This document shows, piece by piece, positions 35,291 through 44,779 of a DNA stretch of 64,000 nucleotides (positions are counted from its first letter, which is position 1; each line of letters begins with the position of its first letter). The notes beneath the pieces were generated by a model, which did not search any database, was not told the DNA's origin, and saw nothing but the letters and a program-made list of their open reading frames with translations. Made by a program: the position numbers and the translations under genes. The DNA is from an uncultured Phascolarctobacterium sp. (GTDB taxonomy: Bacteria > Bacillota > Negativicutes > Acidaminococcales > Acidaminococcaceae), in contig CAUDEF010000007.1 in the NCBI GenBank assembly GCA_958448515.1, positions 1-64,000 on the forward strand, written 5' to 3'.

Positions 35291-36775
35291 TCAGCCTCCC
35301 ACAATCAATACAGCATGACTTAACATGTTATTTATCCATGGTATGCTCTCAAAACCTGCACCAACAACACATGTTAAAATCAATAATACCGTTAATACCA
35401 AAGTATCTGTTTTCCCCAATAAATCTCCCAAAGGTTTTCTTTTTGCCTGATCACATAACATGCGCATGCCGTGATACAAAATACCTATAAGTACACCGGC
35501 AAGCAAAATAATGAGTAAACCTCCGGCAAACCAATGCCCATTTTTAAACATTGCAGTCAAAATATAAAATTTACTGAAAAAAAGACCCATGGGCGGAAGA
35601 CCTAAAATTCCCAGCATACTTATCAGCCACAAAGTAGATGTATGGGGTACATCTCTGATCATACCATGAATACGCATCAGATTTCTTGTCTGATACTCCT
35701 GAATTATGGTTCCGGCAATATAGAATAATACAAATTTAATTAAAGCATGACTGTACATATGCAGCAGTACGGCTTTTAAAGAAAATGCTGTAAATACACT
35801 GATTCCGGCTACCATAATGCCTATATTTTCCATTGAGGAATACGCCAAAATACGCTTTACATCACGCTGTACTACAACAAAGGGTACCGCAATGGCAACA
35901 GTAAGTATTGCCAGAAACAGCAATATACTTCCCATCATTTCGCTTCCTGCAGTCGGCAGCAAGATAACAAGATTACGTACCATAACATAAATCGCACAGC
36001 TGCACAATGCACCGGAAAGCATGCCGCTTGTTAAAGAAGGAGCTTCTGCATAAGCGTCAGGCAGCCATGTATGCATAGGTGCCATACCTACTTTTGTACC
36101 ATATCCAATCAAAATAAACAGCAATGCCATTTTTGTTAAAGCAGGATCAAGAACAATGGCATTTTGATATAAATACAGCCAGCTCAAAGGCTTTTCCGAC
36201 CCTAAAGCCTCAAGTTGTGCGTAATACAAAATAAGTGTTCCAAGCAGGGCCAGACAAATACCTACCGTACACACCATAATGTACTTCCATGTTGCTTCAA
36301 GCGCAGAACGTGTAAATTTAAAAGATATTAAAAGAGCAGATATAAGCGTTGTTGCTTCTATGGCAACCCACATGAGGCCTAAATTTTTCACTAAAAGGAC
36401 GATAAACATTGTCCATACAAACATTTGCATTAAAGCAAAATATCTGCCGGTCTGCAGCTGCTCTCCTTTAAGAACGCCGCATTTTTCTTCTCTTACAAGA
36501 TAAGATCTTGCTGTCCATGTAGCAGCAAAATAAAGGATAGTAATGATAATCAGTACCCAAGAGTTTAATGCATCTAAATAAAAATATTCGCTGTTAAAAG
36601 GTTCAGACGAATCAAAATTATACATAATTACAGCAATTAATGCACTGACACCGGTAGCTGTAGCCCTGTGCAGCCAATGCAGAACATTATTGCCAAAATA
36701 ACCGCTGATTGCCAGAAGTGCACACAAAGGAGGCAAGCATAAAAGAACATAAATATATTCCAGCAAATGACTCAC
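35291..36775 (-). CDS. hyfF: Hydrogenase-4 membrane subunit F (proton-pumping-type NuoL/M/N family)
   Basis: 494 residues, about 14 helices. Antiporter-like family motifs are visible: TKVGMAPMHTWLPDAYAEAPS with the conserved Lys and His, and the later GLPPMGLFFSKFYIL. The start is GTG at 36775, overlapping the hyfE stop by four bases (GTGA), so translation is coupled. With HyfB it is expected to move ions as electrons pass to protons. Confidence 0.88.
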   Translation of the reverse strand: MSHLLEYIYVLLCLPPLCALLAISGYFGNNVLHWLHRATATGVSALIAVIMYNFDSSEPFNSEYFYLDALNSWVLIIITILYFAATWTARSYLVREEKCGVLKGEQLQTGRYFALMQMFVWTMFIVLLVKNLGLMWVAIEATTLISALLISFKFTRSALEATWKYIMVCTVGICLALLGTLILYYAQLEALGSEKPLSWLYLYQNAIVLDPALTKMALLFILIGYGTKVGMAPMHTWLPDAYAEAPSLTSGMLSGALCSCAIYVMVRNLVILLPTAGSEMMGSILLFLAILTVAIAVPFVVVQRDVKRILAYSSMENIGIMVAGISVFTAFSLKAVLLHMYSHALIKFVLFYIAGTIIQEYQTRNLMRIHGMIRDVPHTSTLWLISMLGILGLPPMGLFFSKFYILTAMFKNGHWFAGGLLIILLAGVLIGILYHGMRMLCDQAKRKPLGDLLGKTDTLVLTVLLILTCVVGAGFESIPWINNMLSHAVLIVGG

Positions 36776-37401
36776 CCCTTTAACTTTCTTAAAACATTTG
36801 TATCCGTTGTTTTAAAAGACAGACGCAAATGTGATGTCAAAATAACTAATATAACTACAGCAATTAATACATCCAAAAATACACCCAGTTCAATGATGAG
36901 CGGCAATCCTTCAGTCATAATCAACCCCAAAAGGTAAATACCATTTTCCATAGTAATTAAACCAATCATCTGCATAATAGCACGGCTGCGCATAACAATC
37001 AGAGTAAGACCTGTCATTATCATAAAAATAGATGATGCCAAGATATCTCTGCCCGCTGTATCCGGCAAAAAGCTGTCAATAACAATATAACTTAAAGCCA
37101 GAAAGCACGCCGCACCAGCAGTAGAATAATTAACATTTATGTCACTGGCAATTTCTTTTTCATCAGTCAGCTGTTTAACAACTTTTAAAATAGCGTAAGG
37201 AATAAATATTACTTTTACAATAATAGTCAAAACACCCGGCAAAAATGCATGCAGCCCGCTGCCGTGACTCATGCCCACTATAAGGCAGGCAATAGCAATC
37301 AAAGCAGATTGAACGCTTAAACAAACTATACCGCGTTTTAAATCCATAATACGAGTTTGTAAAAATACTACAAACAGCAATAAAACAACTAAAATCTCCA
37401 C
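36772..37401 (-). CDS. hyfE: Hydrogenase-4 membrane subunit E
   Basis: 209 residues with about six helices, GTG start at 37401 with AAGGAGAGG upstream. Similar in size and place to HyfE, which carries a NuoK-like region (ENGIYLLGLIMTEGLPLIIELG near 150-170, with a membrane-embedded Glu). It sits between hyfC and hyfF as in enterobacterial and clostridial hyf operons, with no hyfD between. Confidence 0.82.
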   Translation of the reverse strand: MEILVVLLLFVVFLQTRIMDLKRGIVCLSVQSALIAIACLIVGMSHGSGLHAFLPGVLTIIVKVIFIPYAILKVVKQLTDEKEIASDINVNYSTAGAACFLALSYIVIDSFLPDTAGRDILASSIFMIMTGLTLIVMRSRAIMQMIGLITMENGIYLLGLIMTEGLPLIIELGVFLDVLIAVVILVILTSHLRLSFKTTDTNVLRKLKG

Positions 37402-37412
37402 AATGCCTCTCC

Positions 37413-38297
37413 TTACTGTGCCGCAATAGCCAACAACAGCATAAAACCAGCTGCAGCCAAATAAACACGAACTTTAAACAAACGAATCTTATTATTCAAT
37501 GTTTCCATAACCGCTACGGCAATCGCAGCAAAAAATACCTTAATAAAAACTGGTAAATCTACAGGAAGATACAGCATAGAAAATAATATAAGGAAAATCA
37601 GCATCTTAAGCTGACTTGCCCAATGAATAAGAGACAGCAGACGTCCGGAGTACTCTAAAGTCATACATTCATGAATCATTGTCAATTCCAAATGTGTATC
37701 CGGATTATCTACTGGTATTCTGCTGTTTTCAGCCAAAATTACCAAAAAGAAGGCTATACTTGTCAAAACACCTGCAACTGTCAAATTTACATCATTGGGA
37801 TCAAGGCTCATACCGCCAAGTACAGTGCTGCCGGTATGCAGAACATTAGATAAAATAGCCAGCATAATTACAGGCTCAACAAATGCAGCTACATAAACCT
37901 CCCTGCTTCCTCCCATACCGCCAAAAGCAGTGGCCGCATCCATGGAAGAAACTGTCATAAAAAACCTTCCCAATGCCATTATATATACAAAAACAAAGAC
38001 ATCACCAAAATTAAATTCTCCTGCAAAAAAATTTGGTAACATACATGCTGCCGTAAATACTGTTATAAAATAAACGCATGGCGCAAGTATAAAAATAATA
38101 CTTGTATGAGGAGTAATAAACACAGGTTTACGCCACCATTTATATATATCAAAATAATCCTGAAAAATACTTGAGCCTACCCTGTTTTGCATAAATGCTT
38201 TGCTCTTTTTGATAATACCTGAAACAAGAGGAGCAGCTAATAATAATAATAAAGACTGCATAACACTGTAAGCAAGACTACTAACACTGTCCATCAT
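37413..38297 (-). CDS. hyfC: Hydrogenase-4 membrane subunit C (NuoH family)
   Basis: 294 residues, eight helices. It has the NuoH/HycD features VGSSIFQDYFDIYKWWRKP and the conserved acidic segment ENSRIPVDNPDTHLELTMIH, which forms part of the quinone/ferredoxin-side ion path in complex I relatives. The ATG overlaps the end of hyfB, and the ribosome site lies inside hyfB. Confidence 0.9.
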   Translation of the reverse strand: MMDSVSSLAYSVMQSLLLLLAAPLVSGIIKKSKAFMQNRVGSSIFQDYFDIYKWWRKPVFITPHTSIIFILAPCVYFITVFTAACMLPNFFAGEFNFGDVFVFVYIMALGRFFMTVSSMDAATAFGGMGGSREVYVAAFVEPVIMLAILSNVLHTGSTVLGGMSLDPNDVNLTVAGVLTSIAFFLVILAENSRIPVDNPDTHLELTMIHECMTLEYSGRLLSLIHWASQLKMLIFLILFSMLYLPVDLPVFIKVFFAAIAVAVMETLNNKIRLFKVRVYLAAAGFMLLLAIAAQ

Positions 38298-40276
38298 TTA
38301 TAAACCGCCCCCCAAATAAGCACAACTATCATTGCAGCCATTACATAGCTGACATATAACCGCACACTGCCCTGCTGTAATCTGCGCAGAAAGGCAGAAG
38401 TTACTACAAAATATTTCTGCAAAGGTAAATAAAGTTTTTCAGTAATCATATCAGGCAGCTCCAGCTTATAGGACATTAATCTGCCAAAATACTTATGGTC
38501 TTTACGCATGTAAGATACTTCTCTTTTAGGCTTCAGCAAATAATCAAAGGCTCTGCGTACTGGCTTGGAAAATCCTGTAGCTGAATATTGCTGACGAGGT
38601 GTAGGATATGTACCGCAATTCCATGTAACATCGCTTTCAACATAAACCTTTCCGGAGCTTGTAAACAGCAGAAGAACCAGAGCAATAATGCCGAACAGCA
38701 TCAGCACAATCAAAGGATTAAAATACGCCAGCATACCGCTGCCGCCCCACATGATACTGCTTCCGCTTGCAAAGGCATGCATGTCAGCGCCAATTCCTCT
38801 GGAAACCAGATCAATAACAAAACCTGGACAAAGACCAAAAATAATAACTAAAGCAGAAGAAAGACCCATAGCCAGAATCATAAAGCCATCTGCTTCATGA
38901 GCATGTTCTGCACATTTATTTCTCGCACGGCCAAGAAAAGAAATGCCAAAGAATCTTACAAAGCAGCCTAAAGCCAGTGCTCCCGTAAGTCCCAGTAAAA
39001 TGAAGGCCATTGCACACCAAAATCTTATATCCTGACCAGTTACATTACTTGCCAAAGTAATATAACTTTGCAGAACAAGCCATTCACCAATAAATCCATT
39101 TGTAAGAGGCAATGCAGAAAGGGCCATACAGCCTATAAAAGTGCACAACGCAGTATATGGCATTTTCTTTAATAATCCGCCGAACAGCTCAATATTTTTG
39201 CTTCCGGTAGCATGCATTATACTGCCTGCACTCATAAACATTAAAACCTTCATTATAGAATGGTTAAAAGAATGAACCAGTGCTGCCATAAAACCTACTA
39301 CACTCCACGCGCTTCCAACGGTTATATCCAGCAGCATGCCGCAGCCAACTGCCGCAAAAATAACCCCCATATTTTCTACTGATGAATAAGCCAAAATCTT
39401 CTTAATATCAGTTTCCATTTGTGCATAAAGTACGCCCAAAAAAGCAGACGCTAATCCTGCCAGCATTACCACAATGCACCACCAGTACTGCCAATCCGGT
39501 AAAAAAGAAAATATAAATCTGCCAAATCCATACAAAGCAATTTTAAGCATAACACCACTCATAAGAGCAGATACATGGCTTGGCGCAGCCGGATGGGCTT
39601 TAGGCAGCCATACATGCAATGGTACAAGTCCGGCTTTTAAGGCAAAACCTATAAAAGCAGCAATAAATACAATGCTCTGCATATCTACAGACAGTGAGTT
39701 TTCGCTCATGGCAGCAAAAGAAAAAGAACTGCTGTAAATGCCAGTCAGCAAAAAAGCTATCATAATAGCTGCAGTACCAATATGGGTCATAACCAGATAC
39801 TGATAAGCAGCATTCCAGGTTACTTTCTTTTCTGATTCATGGTTAACAAGCATAAATGAAGCTACAGCCATAATTTCCCAAAACAACAGAAAACTAAACG
39901 CATCTGCAGCCAAAATAACAAGTACCATGGAAGCTAAAAATAAATTCCACAGCCCCCCTAATACTCTCAGGCGTTTTCCCAGATATCCTTTTGCATAGCC
40001 CATAGCATAAATGCTGGTAATGACACCGGCTATGCCTGTGATAACCAAAAAAACTGCGCTCCAGTTATCACAATTTAATGAATAAGAACCAAAAGTAACA
40101 GCATTTATATTCAGATATCCCAAAATTATTAAAACGGATAAATAAGCAACAATACTGCTGCCAACCAAAGCCGCAATATTGGACAAATAATGTGCTGTTT
40201 TTTGCATACTATGTGGTAAAAATACTGTAATAATACCTATTCCATAACAGGCAATCGCTGCTAAAAATAAACTCAT
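38294..40276 (-). CDS. hyfB: Hydrogenase-4 membrane subunit B (NuoL family)
   Basis: 660 residues from the ATG at 40276 (AGGTGA five bases upstream; GTG or ATG codons up to 40285 are alternatives). About 16 helices. Antiporter-like motifs: LVPLHVWLPKAHPAAPSHVS and KKILAYSSVENMG. First gene of the operon hyfB-C-E-F-G-I. No hyp maturation genes, formate dehydrogenase or NuoE/F-like input module adjoin it, so the probable electron donor is ferredoxin. Confidence 0.88.
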   Translation of the reverse strand: MSLFLAAIACYGIGIITVFLPHSMQKTAHYLSNIAALVGSSIVAYLSVLIILGYLNINAVTFGSYSLNCDNWSAVFLVITGIAGVITSIYAMGYAKGYLGKRLRVLGGLWNLFLASMVLVILAADAFSFLLFWEIMAVASFMLVNHESEKKVTWNAAYQYLVMTHIGTAAIMIAFLLTGIYSSSFSFAAMSENSLSVDMQSIVFIAAFIGFALKAGLVPLHVWLPKAHPAAPSHVSALMSGVMLKIALYGFGRFIFSFLPDWQYWWCIVVMLAGLASAFLGVLYAQMETDIKKILAYSSVENMGVIFAAVGCGMLLDITVGSAWSVVGFMAALVHSFNHSIMKVLMFMSAGSIMHATGSKNIELFGGLLKKMPYTALCTFIGCMALSALPLTNGFIGEWLVLQSYITLASNVTGQDIRFWCAMAFILLGLTGALALGCFVRFFGISFLGRARNKCAEHAHEADGFMILAMGLSSALVIIFGLCPGFVIDLVSRGIGADMHAFASGSSIMWGGSGMLAYFNPLIVLMLFGIIALVLLLFTSSGKVYVESDVTWNCGTYPTPRQQYSATGFSKPVRRAFDYLLKPKREVSYMRKDHKYFGRLMSYKLELPDMITEKLYLPLQKYFVVTSAFLRRLQQGSVRLYVSYVMAAMIVVLIWGAVYK

Positions 40277-40323
40277 TCTCATCACCTATAACAAAATTTG
40301 TTCACAATTATGACATACAATAT

Positions 40324-40352
40324 ATTATAGCATTTTTATAATTTTATTCCAG
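40324..40352 (-). promoter_or_regulatory. Possible promoter of the hydrogenase operon
   Basis: TATAAT on the minus strand at 40329-40324, about 50 bases before hyfB; a poor -35 match (CTGGAA, 40352-40347) sits at 17-base spacing, so an activator may be needed. Sequence match only. Confidence 0.3.
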
Positions 40353-40387
40353 TTAAATTAAAGTTAATCTAAAAGATTTTTAAAATA

Positions 40388-40424
40388 AAAAAGCAGAAAG
40401 AGTATATTTCACTCTTTCCGCTTT
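40388..40424 (-). terminator. Terminator after the tricarboxylate-transporter binding protein gene
   Basis: Hairpin arms AAAGCAGAAAGAGT and ACTCTTTCCGCTTT with a T-run on the minus strand. Confidence 0.8.
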
Positions 40425-40435
40425 CATTTACTTTA

Positions 40436-41404
40436 TTATTCAGCTTTTTGCAGGAATTTTTTGTACATTTCATGGTCTTCCTGCATCATCTTATCGCAGT
40501 CTTTACCGATAATTGCAGTAGGATCAATACCTTGTTTAATAAAATATTCTTTAAATTCTTTAGAATTGCATGCTTTCTCTGCAGCTTTACGCAATACTTC
40601 CAGTTTATCTTCCGGAGTTCCTTTAGGAGCAACTAAAGCAGCCCACGCACGGATAGTCATATCATGACCTAATTCTTTAAAAGTAGGTACATCCGGATAA
40701 ATTTCGGAACGATTATCGGCCATTACAGCCAAAATTTTCAGATTGCCTGCATCTACCTGACTTTTAAACACAGAAGGATCAGCCAAGGTAGCATCAATGT
40801 GCTTACCTGCTAAAGCTGCCGCAATATCTGCAGATCCTTTAGGATAAGGAACATGCTTAAACTGAACGCCAAATTCTTCTTCAAATGATAAAGCTGCAAT
40901 ATGCCAGATAGCACCAATACCGGAATTGCCCATTTGTACTTTGCCCGGGTTTGCCTTTGCATAAGCAACAAATTCATCCAAATTGTTATAAGGTGCTTCT
41001 TTGGAAACAATTAAAGCCGCAGGAGCTGCGATAGGTGCACATACAGAAACATAGTCAGCATAGGTATTCTTGCATTTTCCCTGATGCGGGAACATAGCCA
41101 GCTCAACTGTAACCATACCTAAAGTATGTCCGTCAGGTTTTGCATTTGCAAGTTCTACCATACCTGTAACACCGCCGCCATCAGGTCTGTTGACCGGTAC
41201 AAAATTACTTCCCGGAAGTTCCTTTTGCATAAACTGAATCAATCCCCTTGCAGAAACGTCAGTTCCTCCGCCAGGCGCTTTGGGAATGATGACAGTAATA
41301 TCACCGTCAGCAGGATAAGCAGCTTTTTTATCACTGCCTCCACATCCTGTCAGCATAACTACCATTAAAATCATGGACATTAACACTAATAAAATTTTCT
41401 TCAT
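40436..41404 (-). CDS. Tripartite tricarboxylate transporter substrate-binding lipoprotein (Bug/TctC family)
   Basis: 322 residues. Lipoprotein signal with lipobox VMLTGCGG (Cys21). The body has Bug-family features: ITVIIPKAPGGGTDVSARGL at the start of the mature protein, the PDGGGVTGMVELA loop and later HVPYPKGSADIAAALAGKHIDA. Such proteins bind carboxylates such as citrate or tartrate and deliver them to TctA/TctB membrane proteins, neither of which is in the window. It may serve a transporter elsewhere or act in sensing. AGGAGAGG precedes the ATG. Confidence 0.88.
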   Translation of the reverse strand: MKKILLVLMSMILMVVMLTGCGGSDKKAAYPADGDITVIIPKAPGGGTDVSARGLIQFMQKELPGSNFVPVNRPDGGGVTGMVELANAKPDGHTLGMVTVELAMFPHQGKCKNTYADYVSVCAPIAAPAALIVSKEAPYNNLDEFVAYAKANPGKVQMGNSGIGAIWHIAALSFEEEFGVQFKHVPYPKGSADIAAALAGKHIDATLADPSVFKSQVDAGNLKILAVMADNRSEIYPDVPTFKELGHDMTIRAWAALVAPKGTPEDKLEVLRKAAEKACNSKEFKEYFIKQGIDPTAIIGKDCDKMMQEDHEMYKKFLQKAE

Positions 41405-41435
41405 TTTTATAACCTCTCCTTTTTATAAAAATTTA

Positions 41436-42455
41436 TTAATGCTCTGTTAATTCATTTAAAGAAAAACTTACACGAATAATATTTTTCCTGTTCCATGTAT
41501 ATGTAATGTGCAAATATTCATCATCAGCTATTATTGCCGGGTACGAAAATTCTCCAGGCTCGGTTTCTAAATCTGATATTTTTTCCCACGACATTCCATT
41601 ATCTGATGATCTGAACAACGATAAAGGCGATCTGCAGCCCCAGTTATCAGCAACAGGATTGCAAACAAGATACAGACAATTATCATAATCTGCCTTTACA
41701 AGATCAATGCCACTGTTATTATTTACCAACTCAGTAGGATAAGCCTCAGACCATGTTTTTCCATAATCATCTGAATCACTGCGATAAATATAGCCTTCAC
41801 TGCTGCGCAAAAGCATATGCAGTTTGCCCTCTGCGCTCTCCCATACTGTAGGCTGAATAACTCCTCTGCCGTAAAAGGACTGTTCACTTACGGCAATATC
41901 GCTGTTGGCAGTTTTTTCACCTTCACAATATTCCAACTCACCAATTTTTATAGCATTGGACTTATTCCAGCTCATACCACCATCAGAACTTACATCAGCA
42001 AACGCTGACCAGAGTCCTCTCTCCACTGATCCTCCGGCAGCAACACTAACTCCATCAGACAAAAGCACAGGCTTATTTCTTACAGGACCTCTTCCACCGG
42101 TACAATCTCCGGAAACAAGCTCTTTAGCATCACTCCACGTTGTGCCATAATCATCAGAATACATTATATAAGTTTTCCAGTCTGAAATATGCTGTCCTTC
42201 TTTATAAAACAGCCATAATTTGTCCTTGTAAAAAAATAATACCGGATTCCAGTTAGCTTCATTTCCATCGGCAAGTTTCTGCGGTTCACCCCATATCCCA
42301 CTCTGCAGTCTGCTTCCCCATATAGCCACATCACTTTTGCCTTCATAAGAGCCTCCAAACCAGCAGCAAAACAAACTATTGTCAGGAAGTTTTACTATTG
42401 TCGATGCATGACAAAAATCAGTAGGTAAATATTTTACAATAAACTCTTTTTTCAT
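41436..42455 (-). CDS. Sialidase-like Asp-box (BNR) six-bladed propeller protein
   Basis: 339 residues from the ATG at 42455. Four Asp-box motifs (SxDxGxxW) can be seen: SDDYGTTWSD, SSDGGMSWNK, SDDYGKTWSE and SSDNGMSWEK. The N-terminal FCHASTIVKLPDNSLFCCWFGGSYEG resembles the family of sialidase-related hydrolases found in gut anaerobes. There is no signal peptide, so it is probably cytoplasmic and acts on imported material. It is not certain that sialic acid is the substrate; related proteins act on other glycans. It may be co-transcribed with the binding-protein gene 31 bases downstream. Confidence 0.7.
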   Translation of the reverse strand: MKKEFIVKYLPTDFCHASTIVKLPDNSLFCCWFGGSYEGKSDVAIWGSRLQSGIWGEPQKLADGNEANWNPVLFFYKDKLWLFYKEGQHISDWKTYIMYSDDYGTTWSDAKELVSGDCTGGRGPVRNKPVLLSDGVSVAAGGSVERGLWSAFADVSSDGGMSWNKSNAIKIGELEYCEGEKTANSDIAVSEQSFYGRGVIQPTVWESAEGKLHMLLRSSEGYIYRSDSDDYGKTWSEAYPTELVNNNSGIDLVKADYDNCLYLVCNPVADNWGCRSPLSLFRSSDNGMSWEKISDLETEPGEFSYPAIIADDEYLHITYTWNRKNIIRVSFSLNELTEH

Positions 42456-42531
42456 AATTTTACACCAATTTAACATATTGTAATTATTGTATCATATTTA
42501 TTTAAAAGCGTAAACTATTAAAAATAGCATG

Positions 42532-42562
42532 AAAAAAGACCTGCCATAAAGCAGGTCTTTTT
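42532..42562 (-). terminator. Terminator of rpsO
   Basis: Stem AAAAAGACCTGC / GCAGGTCTTTTT with loop CATAAA just past the rpsO stop. Confidence 0.88.
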
Positions 42563-42569
42563 CAGATAA

Positions 42570-42836
42570 TTATTTACGAATGCCAAGTTTAGCGATAATT
42601 GCACGATAACGTTCAATATCTTTAGCCATGAGGTAGTTCAGCAGACCACGACGTTTACCAACCATTTTCAGCAGACCACGACGAGAATGATGATCTTTTT
42701 TGTGTTCTTTCAGATGTTCGGTCAAGTATTTAATGCGTTCGGTAAGAACAGCAATTTGTACTTCCGGAGATCCGGTGTCGCCTTCATGACGAGCGTTGTC
42801 GAGAATAATAGATTGTTTAGCTTCGCTAGTTAACAT
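42570..42836 (-). CDS. rpsO: 30S ribosomal protein S15
   Basis: 88 residues, standard length. It has the S15 signature VQIAVLTERIKYLTEHLKEHKKDHHSRRGL. It binds 16S rRNA at the central domain junction. The ATG at 42836 lies seven bases after AGGAGG; the frame upstream of it is leader. It is the last gene after ribF but has its own promoter and terminator. Confidence 0.98.
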   Translation of the reverse strand: MLTSEAKQSIILDNARHEGDTGSPEVQIAVLTERIKYLTEHLKEHKKDHHSRRGLLKMVGKRRGLLNYLMAKDIERYRAIIAKLGIRK

Positions 42837-42915
42837 TATGTTTCCTCCTAAAATCTTAATTCCCACAGCATAGCAGCCGTTGGAGAATCGCACTTCCACG
42901 CTATGGTTCAAACAC
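42837..42915 (-). promoter_or_regulatory. rpsO leader, candidate S15 autoregulatory RNA
   Basis: About 79 bases between the predicted start of transcription and the ATG. On the minus strand CATAGC pairs with GCTATG, enclosing a smaller GGA...TCC element, and the ribosome site follows. S15 in many bacteria binds its own leader, so a regulatory role is plausible; this fold is judged by eye only. Confidence 0.4.
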
Positions 42916-42921
42916 TATGAC

Positions 42922-42951
42922 ATTATATCATAAACAATAAATATCTTGCAA
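42922..42951 (-). promoter_or_regulatory. Promoter of rpsO
   Basis: TTGCAA (42951-42946), 18-base spacer, TATAAT (42927-42922) on the minus strand, in the gap after ribF. Confidence 0.5.
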
Positions 42952-42972
42952 GAAAATTTACCAAAAATCTGC

Positions 42973-43899
42973 CTATACTCCAAAAAATCTTCTGCAAACA
43001 GCTTTATCCTTCGTTAGCTGCTCAACAAGATCATTGACTGCAGAGAATTTTTTCTCCCCGCGAATAAATTCACAAAATGAAACGTTAATACATTCACCGT
43101 AAATATCCCCGGAAAAATCAAAAATATTTGTTTCAAGCCTGATATTGTCAACATCGCCAAAAGTTGGATTAACTCCAACATTGGACATACCGCAGTAAAT
43201 TTTGCCACCGACTGCTATCTGCACAGCATAAACGCCCTTTGCAGGAATAGTCATAGACGAACTGCTTAACTCAATATTGGCAGTAGGAAAATCCAGTAAA
43301 TGGCCTCTTCTGTTACCTGAAACAACTTCTCCCTGTAAGGAATAACTGCGTCCCAACATTTTATTTGCCAAAGCGATTCTGCCACTGACAATCAAATTTC
43401 TGATTTCTGTACTGCTTACCACGATACCATCATAATTGACTAAAGGACGCACAATAAGCTCAAACTTCATTTCTTTGGCAAAAGCCTTTAGTGTATTTAC
43501 ATTTCCATCACCATGGCAGCCAAAACTAAAATTCTCGCCTACTACAAGACAGCAAAAATTTAATTTTGAAAGTTTTTTTATAAAATCCATAGGTGACAAA
43601 TTAGCCAGATTTGCTTCAAATGGAATGTCCAGCAAAATATCCACACCTATTTTTTTAAGACACTCTATTTTATCATCTCTGGTAATTAATCTGGACGGTA
43701 CCGCTTCAGGCTTTATCAGTGAAAAAGGATGATTGCTGAAAGTAAAAACAGCAAGTTTGCAATTATGTTTATCTGCAGACAGTTTAGCAGTTTTGATTAC
43801 ATCCTGATGTCCTAAATGTAATCCGTCAAAAGTTCCTAAAGCAATAACACAAGGTACATCACAACTATTTAATTGTTCTAAGGAGTTTATTATCTCCAT
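42973..43899 (-). CDS. ribF: Bifunctional riboflavin kinase / FAD synthetase
   Basis: 308 residues. The N-terminal FMN adenylyltransferase domain has the nucleotidyltransferase motif GTFDGLHLGHQDVI (about 22-35) and the later SSTEIRNLI; the C-terminal kinase domain begins near residue 184 (GRSYSLQGEVVSGNRRGHLLDFPTANI region). It makes FMN and FAD from riboflavin. Three bases separate it from truB, its usual neighbour. Confidence 0.96.
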   Translation of the reverse strand: MEIINSLEQLNSCDVPCVIALGTFDGLHLGHQDVIKTAKLSADKHNCKLAVFTFSNHPFSLIKPEAVPSRLITRDDKIECLKKIGVDILLDIPFEANLANLSPMDFIKKLSKLNFCCLVVGENFSFGCHGDGNVNTLKAFAKEMKFELIVRPLVNYDGIVVSSTEIRNLIVSGRIALANKMLGRSYSLQGEVVSGNRRGHLLDFPTANIELSSSSMTIPAKGVYAVQIAVGGKIYCGMSNVGVNPTFGDVDNIRLETNIFDFSGDIYGECINVSFCEFIRGEKKFSAVNDLVEQLTKDKAVCRRFFGV

Positions 43900-43902
43900 G
43901 CT

Positions 43903-44778
43903 TTATTCCTCTTGTATAACATAATGATAAAATACTTTATCAGCCTTTATTTTCTCATCAGCACACGTTCCTATGCCCAAAAACTCTCCTTCAGGAGCGA
44001 AAAGACAATAACAGCCATCAGCTGTGCCTGCTACTGTTGTTCTTACACCGGATGTAATGCGGCTGGCCTGCTTAGGGGTAAGAACCACCTTTGGCATATG
44101 GTCCACAGCAGTCTCCGGCTTTAGAATAAACTTCTCAGCATTTTCTACAATCTCCTGCAATGTTGCTGCACTGTTTATTTCAAAACGACCAACCTGTGTT
44201 CTTAATAAAAAGCTCATTGTCCCACAGGTTCCAAGCCTTTCAGCAATATCTTCTGCTAAGACTCTTATATATGTACCTTTTGAACACTCAACAGCCAGAG
44301 TTATTTTTTCAGAGTTAAAATAAAGTAATTCAAGCTTAAAAACTTCAATTTCTCTTGCTTCACGTTCAACTTCTATACCTTTACGAGCCAGAGCATAGAG
44401 CTTTTGTCCATTCACTTTTAAAGCAGAATACATTGGCGGTACCTGCATCTGCTTCCCTGTAAAGCTTTTCAGAACTTCTAAAATTTCCTCTTCTCCAAAA
44501 TGTGGAACCGGCATGGTTTTTATAACAGAACCACTGTCATCACCAGTATCAGTCTGCATTCCCAGAGTAATTTCAACGGTGTACTGTTTTCTGCCTTCAA
44601 CAGCAAATTCAAGCAATCTGGTCGCCGTGCCTGTAAACACAGGCAGAACTCCTGCCGCATCCGGGTCAAGAGTTCCTGCATGTCCAATTTTTTTAGTTCT
44701 TAAAACTCTTCTTAAATACGCAACAACATCATGTGAAGTCATTTTAGGAGGCTTCAATACATTAAAGATACCATCCAT
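43903..44778 (-). CDS. truB: tRNA pseudouridine(55) synthase TruB
   Basis: 291 residues. Motif GHAGTLDPDAAGVLPV contains the catalytic Asp; N-terminal DGIFNVLKPPKMTSHDVV is typical. Modifies U55 in the T loop of tRNAs. A C-terminal PUA-like region is present. It follows nrnA with only one base between. Confidence 0.97.
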   Translation of the reverse strand: MDGIFNVLKPPKMTSHDVVAYLRRVLRTKKIGHAGTLDPDAAGVLPVFTGTATRLLEFAVEGRKQYTVEITLGMQTDTGDDSGSVIKTMPVPHFGEEEILEVLKSFTGKQMQVPPMYSALKVNGQKLYALARKGIEVEREAREIEVFKLELLYFNSEKITLAVECSKGTYIRVLAEDIAERLGTCGTMSFLLRTQVGRFEINSAATLQEIVENAEKFILKPETAVDHMPKVVLTPKQASRITSGVRTTVAGTADGCYCLFAPEGEFLGIGTCADEKIKADKVFYHYVIQEE

Positions 44779-44779
44779 G

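Noticed and set aside
33781..40276. Complex I (nuo) operon
   Set aside because: Large subunit keeps both CxxC nickel pairs and the gene order is hyf-type; NuoE/F/G, A, J and K are absent.
33046..40276. Formate hydrogenlyase
   Set aside because: No formate dehydrogenase, HycB-like subunit or formate transporter adjoins the operon.
40290..40313. Rex-like half-site TTCACAA before hyfB
   Set aside because: Only one half matches TTGTGAA-N4-TTCACAA; the opposite half is AACAAAA, so the palindrome fails.
42837..42911. Longer S15 reading frame
   Set aside because: It would lie in the leader before a perfect ribosome site; S15 is 88-89 residues.
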